Shown: positions 9,128 to 20,730, counted from the stretch's first letter. The stretch: 64,000 nt of DNA from Zopfochytrium polystomum (GCA_025765615.1 JAIVFJ010000130.1:1-64000); one strand, 5' to 3'. A program made the numbers and translations. The notes: generated from the letters alone by a model not told the origin.

Positions 9128-12100
9128 TCATGGATTTGTCACAACTGAAAAGGGACTCCTAGTTCGCTGTGAAGGCGGTGAGGCATCAAAGTGGACCAGG
9201 CTGCTTGAAGATGGCAGGGTGTTCTCCTTATCATCTGGAAAGAGAGAGAAATCTGCAGCTTTAGCTTTCATCTTGCTGAAGCTTCGAGGAGTTGGGATTG
9301 GCATTTCGCATGGGTCTGTGCGAATAGATTTTGTTTGTTTTTTCTCCTGCCGATGGCTTGAATCTTTTCGGCAGGCAGGATTGTTCCATGACCTCAAATC
9401 TTCCTCTGCAGTCTTATCAATATAGGTTTTTCCTGATGATACTCTTCCAATAGAAAATCCACGCTTTTCATTGGGTATGTTGACATACTTTTCCGCAACC
9501 AGAATAGCATTGACTGATGACTTGAGTTCTTCTGCATTTGATTTATCATTCCTTCCACATCCGCCAGACCTATCCTTTTCCCGCACATGATTGAAGGTTT
9601 GTTCAACTGGGTTTGTTCCAAGGCTGCGAGTATTCAAGACTGGGAAAGGAACTTCATCCTTTTTCTTTGCATCTTCTGCATCCTGAATATTCTCAGGTAG
9701 GCTCAGCAAATTCTTGAGAAGAGCTTTCAAAGCCGCTGCATTCATTAGGATGCCCCACACAACTTCACTGTTCAGACCAGAGAAATGTGACTTTGTTGCA
9801 GTTAGAGGGGATGATAATTCGCTTCCAAGCTTTGCTTGGAAGTATTGCATGACTTCATCACATACTGCCATTCTTTCGCTTTCAGGAAGTCCTCGAGTGT
9901 CAAATGCATCATAAAAGCGAGCAATCATGCCTGCAAATTCTGCCTCCTTGTGATAGCCGAGATCAGTAAGCTGTTTGATGACTGGTTTGCTAAAGGCCAG
10001 CCGTCCTTGCTCAACATCCATTGCATCACGATCCCACCACTTTCTTGGAAGAATTTTTGAGTCTGAATCTGATTCTGTTACTTGTTTCCACGCTTCACTG
10101 GGGCTGAGATCTGCAAATTCTTTGAGCTTGAGAAAGTTTCGGACCAGTCGTTTGCACTTTAGGTGAGCTGGGTCCTCAAAAAAGGTCAGCAAGTGCTTTC
10201 CAGATAGATCATGCCGGTTCTTTGGTGGAATGTGAAGGGCTTTCCGAATGTCCTGTCCAGGAAAGTGTTTCACTTCAAGGCTCGTCGCCTCCACATCAAG
10301 AAAGTCATTCTTCATGTCTTTGAGCAGAAAAAGCTCCTTTGATAGGTTTGCCCTACTTCCTGACTGCAGAAGTTGCAGTTTAAGTATTTTATAGTCTGTG
10401 AGGTGCCATAGACGGTCTCGCAGTGTGCAATCATTGGCAAGCTTGTTACAAATGTCTTCAAGTCCTTCCATTTGACATAACCCTTCCACAACAGAAGCAA
10501 AGCTGGTTCTGCGAAGCTTTTCATACTCCATTCTTTGGCCGACTGCTGCAGCGTGCTCACTAACTTGAATCCATTTCCTCATCTCTGCAGAGCCACTGTC
10601 ATTCATTTTCAGACAATCCTTGCCAGACAATATGATTGATGTAACGGACTGAAGAGTCTTTTTGTGCTGCTGAATTAAGCCTGCTGCTACTTTCTTGGCG
10701 TTTTTCCATATATCTTTCTTGGCTGTTTTGAAGCCATGGAGTGCTTCTCTCACCTCCTGTTCTGCAAGACCCTCCTGAGTTTTGGCAGAATGGAGATTCC
10801 TTGTTGTTTCAAAAAGATTCTGTGCAGGCAGTAGGAGTGTTGGCTCAATATCAGCAGTTGTTAGGTTTGAGCAGCCTGGATGAATGCTTGCACAGACGCT
10901 GAGAAGTGGTCTAATTTCAGCAGTGGGATTTGAGTTGCCACCAGACCAAGCACTGGTGCTCAATCTTTTGAAAGTAAGACAGTAGCTGCCACAATCCATT
11001 AAGATCTGGTAGTAAAGAGCAGAAAACATGACCTTCTTCCATACTTTTTGCAGGTGATCATCATCAATATTGCAGGAAGGCCCATCCAGTTGCCACCCCA
11101 AAGAGCTGCATTTTCGAACAAAGTTGTTCTCTTCAATCTCCACATGCAGCTGGTGGGTTGGGAAGCTTGAGATATTGTTGTGTCCTTTCGACTGCTCCTG
11201 TATCAGCTCCATTTCCATATCATCATCCACTTCCCTTAAGTCTGCTTGAGTAGAAGGACCCCCCAGCTCTCCTAAATCTGACACAATGTCTTCAGTCACT
11301 GCCTTGTTCAAAGCCTCCAGCTTTTTTGCATCAAGCAGTTTGCGACGTTGAGAAGATTGCGTTTGCATATCATGGCAGTCTGATTCTCGCTTTCGCTTCA
11401 GCGAAGGGTGTTTTAGTATCAAGTCCTTCTCCAGGAATGCAGAAAGTGACAGATGGGCTTCAGGGCATCTACCCTCAGGAGCCTTTATGTAATCAGACGC
11501 CTTCTCAATGATGTGGTCTGCAGCAGCAAGAATGCGTGAAGTTTTGTCTTTCCCTGAATGAAGCTTTGTATGTTTGGCATATGCTGCATGTGCAAGTCGG
11601 GAGACTGCAAGAAATGAGCTTGGGGTTGAATTGTTGTAAGGAAAGTGAGCAACCTGTGCGGTTGCTCCATCTGTTGTCCAGCTAGTTATTGGAATCCCAA
11701 GTTCTGCCATAGATTGAGAGGCATCAAGAAAGTGCTTTCGAGTTTGATCAATGCTGGAGCTTGAAGTCATATATGTTTTGTAGACAGAAGTCTGAGAATT
11801 CTGTGTGTCTGTCACAGTCAAGGCTGTCACATAATGAGCCTGATCCACAAGGGCTGCCTCAACTGCACACATAGATTTTGCCATGCCTGAAATAAGCTGT
11901 CTCAACAGCAATTTGAATCCTTGGGGAAGGAAATCTGTTGAGTCATATTGAATGTGGGCATAACGATGATCTTCTGGACCAGTCAGGCCAAGCCGAGCTT
12001 CCTGGTTTCGGCATTGATTGCAAAGCCAGTAGTATACGCAAAGGCCAAGCACTGCTGGGTACTTTTTTTGCATGAGGCCGCCCAATTTGCTCAAGCGGTG

Positions 12101-13745
12101 GCTGCGAACATTAAGTGTCTTACTTTGACCTGGTGTTGGCTCTGCATGCTGATTCTGTTGACGTCGACGAGAAACACATCTTTCAATGTTCTGCTTTGTC
12201 TTTTCAAAAGCTTGCAACTCATGGTTGTATGCAAGCTGCAATCTTGTGTGAGCTCTCAGGAGTTCCTTAGACAAATCCAGTGTATACTCAAGAATATCTC
12301 TCCAGCCACATGCAAGAAATCCGTCGTCTGGCTTATTGAGGCAATTCATTCTTATCAAAGAAGCTCGAAGTGCTCTTCGGAGCGACTGGGAAACAATTAG
12401 CACCATTCTTGTCAAAGGCTTTCCAAAACAACAAACTTACCATCTCACATGTCTTTGTTTCCTTGAATTTCCTCCATTTATTGGTGTTGCTTGAAACGTC
12501 TGCAGCATGAAGAAACTGTCCTCGGTAAAGACTAAAGGACACTGGGGCTGGTGCACCAATTGTCATATCATCCAGGGCTGCCACAAAGGACACATTTACA
12601 GGAACTTCAAGCATCAACCTATGTGCAGAGCCAACAATAAGACCAGCCCTCTCTACTTGAGCTGTATCAGAAGAGATCCCCATCAACTTAATACGTGCTC
12701 AAATTGCCCTTGTTGATGGAATCATGAGATCTCCTTGAAACTGAGATGGGTGAAATCTTGGGGTGTTGGTTTCATCACTGCAGTCAAGCCCCACAAATCC
12801 AGCACCCTTGAGCGAGTCGAAGAGACTACAACTATTTCTCAATTTGGAGTAAATGTAGATCCACTTGGCCCATTCCGGTGCTGAAAACAGTGATGCCGCA
12901 GCCTTTCCCACCAAGTTGTTGATGGTGTACATCTTAAACTGTGTGCATACAAAGTTGTACTGGAATCGACCAAGATCCAAATGACCAGATGAAACAGCCT
13001 TTGCAGCAAGCAATACAGCATCGTCTTTCTCTTCTGCACGGACTTTCGGAAGGACTTTAGAGCCATACAAATCAAGGAGTTTTTGAACAGAGGAGTCTTT
13101 CAAGTGCCACTTTGCACACCTGGAGTTCCATGACCTCAATTCATCCTTCAAAGACTTGACTTCTTGAGTTCTGATGCGCAAATCTGCCTCCAGTGTCTCC
13201 AATGACCTTGAATCTATTCTCACTGGCTTCATGTATGGGACATGTACAAATGCCATTTCAGCTGCCCACTGGTGCTCATGAACGAATTTGGATAAATTCA
13301 TAGCTAGTGAAGCGTGTTGCACATCACCAGAGAGTAAGCCCTTCAAGAAACCGCCACCCAGTTGTCCCAGGAGCAAGGTCCGTATTCCAGAACGAGTTGC
13401 AGCCCAAAAGTACTTTTCAAAATCTGTATCAGAGTCATCGGTAATCTGGGCAACTATAACATCAGCATGGGCAGTCATTTCTACAGTTATTTGCAGACGA
13501 GGGTCCTTGCCCTTGAAAATCGCAGTGAGTCCATTAAGGAGGAAGTACAGTGAGGTGCCCCAGTTAGGTTGGTTCCGCCTGTATTTTTCATACTCGCTAA
13601 CATCAATCTCGATTTCTGGAAGGAGATTGACTCCTTCGTGCTGTAGAGTTGCACCTCCAGGATCTGAGAGATATCCCTTGATGCGAACCCAAACTGCATT
13701 CTTCTCATTTCTCAGGAAGAGTCGCGTTTTGCGGTCTTTCCTCAT
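9128..13745 (-). pseudogene. P-element/THAP9-like transposase, interrupted by in-frame TGA
   Basis: The reading runs from an ATG at 13745 down to 12441, then a 55-nt GT-AG intron (12440-12386, GTAAGT to CCCAG), then 12385-9128, about 1,520 codons in all. One TGA at 12701-12699 interrupts exon 1 in frame; reading frame and protein-like composition continue on both sides of it. Family hints: TTDGATAQ (the SDGAS-like acidic motif of RNase-H-fold P-element transposases), EDPAHLKCKRLVRN (their DPxHLxKxxRN block), and near the end TNPVEQTFNHVR with GGCGRN (their LENFFGxIRxxGG block), in the right order. A long insertion rich in Leu and Lys lies between them. No THAP zinc finger was found; an upstream exon beyond 13745 is possible (acceptor-like ACCAG just before the ATG). 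Assignment is from motif memory and is moderate. Confidence 0.6.
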
Positions 13746-14913
13746 CGCAGCTGGTATGATGATATCTTTGTGGCTGAAATGTGTGTGGCTCAGCCTGCTT
13801 CACTTAAAGAAGCGAGGTCCTTTGTTCTATTGTTCTCAGTTGCCTGTTCCGCTTGTGGGAGAGGTCACAGATGCTCAAAGGTGCAATGATGCGCTGCAGA
13901 ATCCACCAGAAGAAAATCCCTAGAGCGTGCTGGCCTCCCCAACACTGGTTCTGCAAGGTGACAACAGCACTCCCACCTACGGCCGTTCAGCAGCAAGTGT
14001 GCGTCAGACCCTAACAGCAACCTGCTCCTTCAGAAGGTAAAAGTGCGGAGAGAATAAAAATCGAAAGGAAAAGTAGGCATATACCGAATAAGCAGTTGAG
14101 TGGCTGATAGTCCTGCTTATTCGTGAGCGTGGGGATAGAACCGACACTCAGGGACAACAGGACAGATCTGTGATAGCACAAGCAATCCCAGCTAGCGCAA
14201 CAAGAGCGCTAACAGACACTGCTGTAAAATATCGACAGTCTCTCACTGCGTAACTGAGAGGGGAGGGGTTAGCAGAAAAGCAAAACTTTGGGCAGAGTGA
14301 ACAGGTGGGATGGTAGGTTTATGAGCAGAGCCGTTCCTTCCTGCGTAGTGAGGCAACTGACTGAACAGGTGAACAATGAGACCTGAAGATGGCAAATTAG
14401 CAACCAGAGAGGATTCTATCTGTGTTATACCAGGGCCCTGAGCACAATTTCTGCAGCGTTGCGAAGGCGGTGGCGGTGGTGAGTTCTGACAGAGACGATG
14501 GCTTCTGTTGTGGACGATGTGGCTGACGGCAATTAGTACGGCAGAAATGATGACGATCTTGATGCAGGATGATGATGCTGACAGGATCAACGGCAATGGC
14601 TGCGATCGAAGTCGGGCGGCGGGGGTGGGTCGCAGTTTTTGAGAGCACGCCTTGTCAAATTTCTTGCACGTTTTTTCAATGTTTCATTTTTTTCTCTCCA
14701 ACAAGCTCTTCTTTTACACTTTTTGCTATGCGTTGCGTTGGGGACGCAAAAAGTTGGGGCAACTTCCAAGGCCTGGTTGGGGGTCAAAGACAGCCATGTT
14801 CGACCCCCCGTGTGTGTGTGCAGCCGCCACAGGATTTATATGTGACGCTTGCTCAACCAGCATCCCCCACGCCTCCAATCCTGACGAATACTTCTCCAGC
14901 CGGAGGACCCATA
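13746..14913. other. Right part of transposon and leader of member 5
   Basis: No further gene is supported. It holds the hairpin at 14085-14123, the right copy of the candidate terminal repeat near 14761 and, beyond it, the presumed leader of the next family gene. Confidence 0.4.
14085..14123. other. Perfect 11-bp hairpin in the 5' flank of the transposase
   Basis: CGAATAAGCAG at 14085-14095 is followed after 17 nt by its exact complement CTGCTTATTCG at 14113-14123. It lies upstream of the transposase start inside the putative element and could be a sub-terminal transposase site or a transcript structure. Confidence 0.7.
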
Positions 14914-15896
14914 ATGCACAACCAGTACCACCACTACCAGCCAAACAGGTCTACCAGCCGTGAAACATCCAGCAGCGACCGGCCTCCACACCGCATCGTC
15001 GTCGTCCCTCCGAGTTCCCATCCCCACGTCCCTTCCGCTGTCCCCACATGGAGCTGGTACCACTCAAGCCCCGCACACCCTTCTTCCTGGCCGTACGCAC
15101 CCCCACCAACCCCGCAATCCCACCACCACTATCCCTTCTACCACCACCCCCAGCCAGGCTACTTGCCCGCTCCACCGGTGGCGGCCCACACTCCTCGACT
15201 CCCCGCGCTCACTGGATCGCCGATCGCCTTGAACGGTAGATATCCCCCAAAGACCACCACAACCACCACCACGCGCACCCCGCCACCAACCCCGCCGATC
15301 GTCTCACCGCCGCTCGTCGCCGCCACAGCGACCACCCCGCGCACCCACTCCGATAACCCTTCTTCCGCCGGTTGCGGCCGTAGCAACGCGGACCCGACCC
15401 GTCGGCCAACGGCCGCTGCAACCGCAAGTAACAAAAGTGCGACGACACGGACGACGACCGCAAGCAGGAGCGGTGGCCCGCCGAAATGCCCGCACGGCCG
15501 CCGCCGCACGCAGTGCACGCGCTGCTACGACCTCGGCATCGGCGGCGGGTCCATCTGCGTGCACCGCCGGCGGAAGGGCTCCGCGCGGCAGCGGCGCAGC
15601 GGCGCAGAGGAAGGCCCGTGGCGGTTGTTGGGGATCCTGCCGCGGCGAGTTCGACCGGATCAGCGATCGCGAACCCGTTCTCGATCGAGGCGTTGCTGGC
15701 GCCGCGGCGGGTCGCGGCTGCGGCGGCGGCGGCGGGCGCGGAGTCGTCGTCCGCGGGCGATCGTGCAGCGCTGGCGCCGCCGCCCGTTGTTGTTATGGAA
15801 GACGCCGCGAGCCTGATGGCTTCGACCAGGTCGTTTTACCGCAGCGATTCCGCAGGGGACGCGAGCGGCGACGCGAGCGGCGAAGAGTCGACTTAG
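14914..15896 (+). pseudogene. Double-CxH family member 5, frameshifted in the module
   Basis: From the ATG at 14914 (MHNQYHH; the frame is open further upstream) the frame encodes a His/Pro-rich N-terminus and the first part of the module from residue 192 (CPHGRRRTQC, TRC, YDLGIGGGSIC, VHRRRKG). Where relatives have V-C-P-x-C, this copy reads SARQRR and carries on in the wrong frame as an Arg-rich extension to 15816. The expected family continuation (RGRPVAVV, then NPFSIEALLA, ending GEEST at 15896) is found in another frame from about 15590. An indel has therefore removed the last two Cys and separated the EH1-like motif. It may be a recent pseudogene, or may make a truncated protein with one and a half half-units. 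An assembly error is possible but would not explain the missing VCPxC. Confidence 0.75.
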
Positions 15897-17713
15897 TTCC
15901 TTCTCAAAGTCTTCTCCTTTGTGACCTTATTTTTTTTCTCTTGGCGTCTCCTTCAAGCGTTTCCCCCCTTTCAATCCAGCGACGGTTTTGTTTCTCGCAT
16001 CTATATTGTGTATTCTCGTGTAGCCTTTCCGCGGTTTTTCCAGCCTATTATTTTGCGCTGCCGTATTATTGTCCCCGGCCCTCTCTCTTTGCGTGATATT
16101 ATTTTTTGAAATGTATTGGATCCGGCACGAACCGCCCTTTGTTAGTAGCCCTAGTTTGACTGCCATTCTTTTCGCTGCACTTTCTCTTTGTCCTTCATTC
16201 CTCCTGTCTCTCAGACAGGAGTAATGAATATGAATGCGTATTAAAATCAACTTGTGTAAGAAACTTTTGGCGCAAAATGGGTGAGAACGGGATAAAGGAC
16301 AGGAAGGGTCGCCGTTCGTCTTCCGATGACGTCATTTTTGCACTTAACTGTGACTAAAAATACACACACTGGAAAGAACCTGCCGATCGCCTAGCGCTCC
16401 TTCATTTCGCAATGCTCCAGCACTGGTGCTCGACTAAAGGCGGGAGGCCTCAAGTTACGCCTGACTCTACTCCGCGCAACAGGTCGAACGGTGGGTCGAC
16501 TGCCTCTGAGATCAGCGTGACGAAGTCCCACTTTCCCACCACCTCGAAACGATGGCGCAAAATCCGCAGTTTTTTTGTCACTCGTGGCAACTGGTTTTTT
16601 GTCTCTCAATTTTCTGGCGCACTGCGGAAGATGGGCAAACGGGTTTTGCCGGCCGCAAGAATAGGAGAACGAGAGACACGGCTGGTTGGTGCACACTCGA
16701 TTCCGCCCGAGGCAGCCGGTGCCGTGTCCGCCTAATGTCTACTTCTCCTCTTTTTCTCTTCCCCAGCCACGCGCTGCTGCAGCGGAAGCTTCTCGCTCCT
16801 TTGCTCGGTAATCGGTGGGGAAGGCGGAGGTGTTGTTTTTAGTTTGCTGGTGTTGTTTGTTTGAGATAAACGAGGCCGCGTGTGGGTTTGTGTGCCCAGC
16901 CGCATAAGAGGGGCGGACAGGAGTAGAGCGGTGCGTGGGGGTTGGGCGAGTGAGAGGGGCTGGGGGGTGGGCATGCTGACTTGCATTAATTCCCTTGGTT
17001 CGAGTTTACGACTTGGGTTTCAGAAAGGACGGGTTTGCGTCGAACAGGGATTGGCGCTCCAGATATTGCAGGAGGGCGCCGCAGTGAGATTTGTTCGAGA
17101 GAGAGGGAGGGAGAGAGAGTGTGTGTGGATGAGAGAGACAGAAACAGAGAGACTGAGAGCAAGCCTGACAGACAGACAGCAAGACACGGCCAGGTTCCGC
17201 AGGCAGGCGGAGGCCAATCCTGCCGCTCGGCAAAGGGCCGCAGACTGACGCCGGCGGCTTTGCGGAAACCAGTTGCTTATTGAGTGGTGGAGGAGGAGGA
17301 GCCATACACTGGGAAGACGACAGGCAGACAGACAGCTTGCGACCCCCGAGTCTCTCCGCCAGTGCAGGCCGGGGGTGGGTGGACGCGATTGCGTTTTAAC
17401 TATGATACGTCGTCGTCTTACATATAAGACACTGGTCTGCCTGTCGGCCGCCCAATGGGCCTTGTCCCTCTCTCTCTCTCTCTCTCTCCCTCTCTCTCGC
17501 TCTCTCTCGCATAAATTGCCTCCGCAAATCAAATCAAAAGAAAGACCAAAACTGACTCTGGCCGACTGACCGACGGTCTCTCTCTCCCTCACTCCACGCC
17601 CCCCCCCGCTTCGCGCCAAGAGCCGCCCCTTTCGGCCTCGCACCCCCTTTACTCCCCAACTCGCCTACCTTCCCCCCCCTAAGTGCGCTCTCTTCCTCAC
17701 TCGAGAGGCAAAA
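15897..17713. other. Intergenic; contains left part of duplicated segment
   Basis: No gene is recognised in 1.8 kb. From about 16,545 the sequence matches that from about 19,880 onward (shared blocks such as GATAAACGAGGCCGCGTGTG at about 16,865). It contains GACAGACAGACAGC and CAGGCAGACAGACAGC blocks (about 17,166 and 17,321) and a TC microsatellite. Confidence 0.5.
17467..17510. repeat. (TC)n microsatellite
   Basis: A CT/TC dinucleotide repeat with a few interruptions, about 250 bp upstream of family member 6. The equivalent place in the duplicate copy at 20.5 kb lacks this expansion. Confidence 0.85.
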
Positions 17714-19276
17714 ATGCAGCACTACTTTGGCCTTCCGCCTGAACGAAGCAGCCCAATGATGGACCCGCCTTCTCTCGACTTCCACACCCCGCACCACCGC
17801 CAGCAGGCCGATCACCCCCACCCCGCCGCCACCGTCTCGCACTACCAGGACTTCAACAACAACAACAACAACAACCAGCAACCCCATCGTCAACTGCTGT
17901 CCCTGCCGCCTCCGCGCCCGACCCACGCACTTCAGCGGCCCCAGTTCTCGCTTGACAACGCCGCCGCCCGCTACCACCCCTACGCAGCCCAGTTCTCGCT
18001 GGGCAAAACGGCTCTCCCTTCTCACTCGCCGTCAGCTCCCACTCCCACCGCACCGACAGCGCCTGCCACAGCACAGTACCAGCACCGCCGACACTCTGCA
18101 TTCGAACCTGCACCTGCTGCCGGGCACGGCAGTGTCCATCCTCGCAAAGACCACGAGCTGGAGACGCGAGCGAGTCACTCTGATCTGCGAATTGCGCAAC
18201 TTCAGCACGGAGCGTCTGTCGCGCTCGGCGTGCAAGACAAGGGTGTGGGGGCAAGACCGTCGCAAACATATGGTTTGCATGCGCAAAGCACGTCCGCGGG
18301 CTGGTCGCAAACTGCTCCCCCTCCAACCCCAACCGCCATCGACCACCAACCACGCTATCACCCCACCAACCCATCACCCACAACTCCGTTCACCACCACA
18401 ACCACCGCCTACAACCCCTCCGCACCCACTCCAAGCACCACCACCACCACACACCCTCACCCGCGTGGCCCCCCGAAATGCCCGCACGGCAAACGCCGCG
18501 CCCAATGCCTCGCCTGCTACGACCTCGGCCAAGGAGGCGGCTCCATCTGCCTCCACCGCCGCCGCCGCGACCTGTGCCCGTACTGCAAAGAAGAGCTCCT
18601 CCGCCTCCGCGCCGCCGGCGTCGTCGCCGCCACGCCGGCGTTGTTGGCGCCGCCGAGACGGAGGATTCGCGGGCCAAAGACTTACGTGCCAAGACCCCCG
18701 CCGCCGCCGGTGATGCCGCCGTTGATTGGGAGGGCCGGGAGGTCGAGGGGGAGGTCGGGGTCGGCGGCGGCGGCGGGGGTGCTGGTGAGGGGAGGGAACC
18801 CGGCGTTCTCGGTGGACTTTTTGCTGGCGCCGGCGGCCTCGCGGACGCCGCAACCGCCGATATCGTCATCATCGCTCACGGGTTCGCGGCCGTCTTCCGC
18901 GCCGGCGGCGTCGCCCAAGCTCGGCAGCGGCGGCGGCAGCAGTGGCGCGGCGACGCCGGCGCTTATCGCGGACGGCGTCGACAGCGAGGCGGGGTCGTCG
19001 GCGTCAGCGGCGGCGGCTGCGGTCTACGCTCCCGGGGCGTCCATCAGCTCCGTCGACTCGGCGCCGTCGGCGGCGGCCGCGTTGCTCCCGTCGCCGTCTG
19101 TTTCGCATAGGTCCGGCGTCGACGGGTGGTCGCCGCCGGAGCCGGTTACTGAGAGCTCGGGGATAGCGGGCGAGGGCTATTTGAAAGGGAGGACGGAGGA
19201 TGCGTCCGCTATGCGCTTTGAAGGGTCGCCGACGCCGGAGATTGACGGGGGGATGGTGGTGGAGAGAGGGTTCTAA
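17714..19276 (+). CDS. Double-CxH zinc-module family protein, member 6 (subfamily B)
   Basis: A single exon of 520 residues starting MQHYFGLPPE. The N-terminal half is Gln/His/Pro-rich with an Asn run (about residues 39-45). The module is at residues 256-291 and is of the B type (CPHGKRRAQC, LAC, YDLGQGGGSIC, LHRRRRDLC, PYC). After it come an Arg/Leu segment, the conserved block IRGPKTYVPRPPPPP, a Gly/Arg-rich stretch, NPAFSVDFLLAP (EH1-like), a long Ser/Ala-rich region and finally RFEGSPTPEI followed by a short variable end. The basic block plus the possible zinc unit would suit a nuclear, nucleic-acid- or protein-binding regulator; this is inference. Its closest relative is the duplicate at 20.7 kb. 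Confidence 0.85.
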   Translation: MQHYFGLPPERSSPMMDPPSLDFHTPHHRQQADHPHPAATVSHYQDFNNNNNNNQQPHRQLLSLPPPRPTHALQRPQFSLDNAAARYHPYAAQFSLGKTALPSHSPSAPTPTAPTAPATAQYQHRRHSAFEPAPAAGHGSVHPRKDHELETRASHSDLRIAQLQHGASVALGVQDKGVGARPSQTYGLHAQSTSAGWSQTAPPPTPTAIDHQPRYHPTNPSPTTPFTTTTTAYNPSAPTPSTTTTTHPHPRGPPKCPHGKRRAQCLACYDLGQGGGSICLHRRRRDLCPYCKEELLRLRAAGVVAATPALLAPPRRRIRGPKTYVPRPPPPPVMPPLIGRAGRSRGRSGSAAAAGVLVRGGNPAFSVDFLLAPAASRTPQPPISSSSLTGSRPSSAPAASPKLGSGGGSSGAATPALIADGVDSEAGSSASAAAAAVYAPGASISSVDSAPSAAAALLPSPSVSHRSGVDGWSPPEPVTESSGIAGEGYLKGRTEDASAMRFEGSPTPEIDGGMVVERGF

Positions 19277-19335
19277 CTAGGTGCATTATCTGTATCGGTT
19301 TAATATACATATGTTGCTGGTGGAATATGCAGTAT

Positions 19336-19879
19336 TGTGTCCTTTCTCGGCTGAAGAGAAGAGCACGACCGTGGACTATGTACTGATGAATGATATGTGA
19401 TACTGTCTTCAGCATTGCTTGTGTTTAGAAACTATCTTCTGCCACGACTAAATCATTGAGGCAATTGGTGAAACTCGGCCGGTGTTGACATCTATCAAGC
19501 GAGCAATGCTACGACCAACGTTTCTCATGTAAATTGAACGTTCAACGAGTTTCTTGTATTGGTTGGTGGTTGGTGGTGCCTCGTTCCTTAGATGTTGCAT
19601 GGTACAGGCACCCAGAACCAAAAACGCGGAACTGACTGACGCATGGCAGGAAACCTAATAGAGTTTGAACTGGAGAAAGAAGGTCGCGACTGAGGCCGGA
19701 GAGAGTATTGATAATATCAACGGCGTGACGCATTGCATAACCCCACCATGTCCAAGGTGAACCAGCATGTTGTAAGCGGGATCTTGTCATATTCAGGAAC
19801 GTTCGAGTTTTGACAAGGAAGGGTCCCATCCCAAGCGCGCTGAACACCCAATGGGGGGGTCTTTGAAAAAGAAAAAATT
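19336..19879. other. Spacer between duplicated segments
   Basis: No gene is supported; short minus-strand frames have no recognisable product. Confidence 0.4.
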
Positions 19880-20200
19880 TTTTTTTTCTCTTTAATTTTC
19901 TGGCATACTGCGGGCCACCGGGTGAACGAGAGATGGTTGGTGCACACACGAGGCAGTTCTCGCCCTTTTTCACGCGTGGTGTTGTTGTTGTTTGTTTGAG
20001 ATAAATAAACGAGGCCGCGTGTGCATTTGCCTGCCTGCCCAGCTGGATTGAAGGGCAAAATGGAGTGGAGTAGGGGGGGCAAGGGGTGGTCCTGTTTGTT
20101 TCTGGTTTATCGACTTGGTGCGTGGAAAAAGGGACGGGTTTCGTCTGAACCGGGTTGGAGTGAGAGAGGGAGACAGAGTGAGAGAGAGAGACAGAGACAG

Positions 20201-20201
20201 C

Positions 20202-20244
<43 letters not shown>
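20201..20244. repeat. (ACAG)n tetranucleotide repeat
   Basis: About eleven tandem GACA units in the leader of member 7, expanded relative to the three or so units in the matching place of the left duplicate. Confidence 0.9.
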
Positions 20245-20730
20245 TGTGAGCAAGACACGGCAGGTTCCGCAGGCAGGCGGAGGTCAATCCTGTCGCTCCG
20301 CAAAGGGCCAGAGACTGTTGCCGGCGGCTTTGCGGAAACTAGTTGCAAGGAGATGAGAGGCAGCCGCGCAAGCAGGGGAATTGGTCTCGGACTGGGGAAG
20401 CGAGAGGCAGACAGACGTCCTGTGCGACCCCCGAGTCTCTCCGCCAGTGGAGGCCGGGGGTGGGCGCAATTGCGTTTTAACTATGATATTTACCGCCGTC
20501 AAACAAGACACTGGCCTGCCTGTCGGCCGCCCAATGGGCCGCTGCCTGCCTCCTCATCCTCCTCGTTCTCTCCCCACATCAATCAAAAAAATCAAAAGAA
20601 AAATCGGGCTCTGACCGACTCGCCTCACTCCCGCCAAGAGCCGCCCCGTCCCGGCGCCCCCATCCTTCCCCTGTTCGTGCTTCCCCCTTGACTCCCCAAC
20701 TGTACGCTCTCTCCCTCCCTCGAGAGGCAA

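Larger units (their letters stand above)
8917..14795 (-). mobile_element. Candidate P-element/THAP9-like DNA transposon
   Basis: A 5.9-kb insertion between family members 4 and 5. It is defined by the transposase-like gene at 9128-13745 and by related sequence at both flanks: a perfect 15-bp inverted repeat (8927-8941 and 14761-14775, read as AACTTCCAAGGCCTG on the plus strand at the right) next to GGTTGGGGGTC in direct orientation on both sides. The base composition inside is clearly more AT-rich than the family genes around it. The exact ends and any target duplication could not be settled by eye. Confidence 0.5.
16545..19335 (+). repeat. Segmental duplication, left copy
   Basis: This segment, comprising about 1.2 kb of upstream DNA, gene 17714-19276 and the start of its 3' flank, has a second copy at about 19,880-22,400. 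Matching blocks include CAGGTTCCGCAGGCAGGCGG (17,190 and 20,259), GCCGGCGGCTTTGCGGAAAC (17,251 and 20,320), the coding regions, and CGGTTTAATATACAT after the stop codons. The copies differ by substitutions, indels and microsatellite length. Confidence 0.8.

Noticed and set aside
12699..12701. TGA reassigned to an amino acid in this organism
   Set aside because: Several conserved genes here end properly in TGA (for example chitin deacetylase copy 1, proteasome alpha-1 and Mpo1-like), so TGA is a normal stop.
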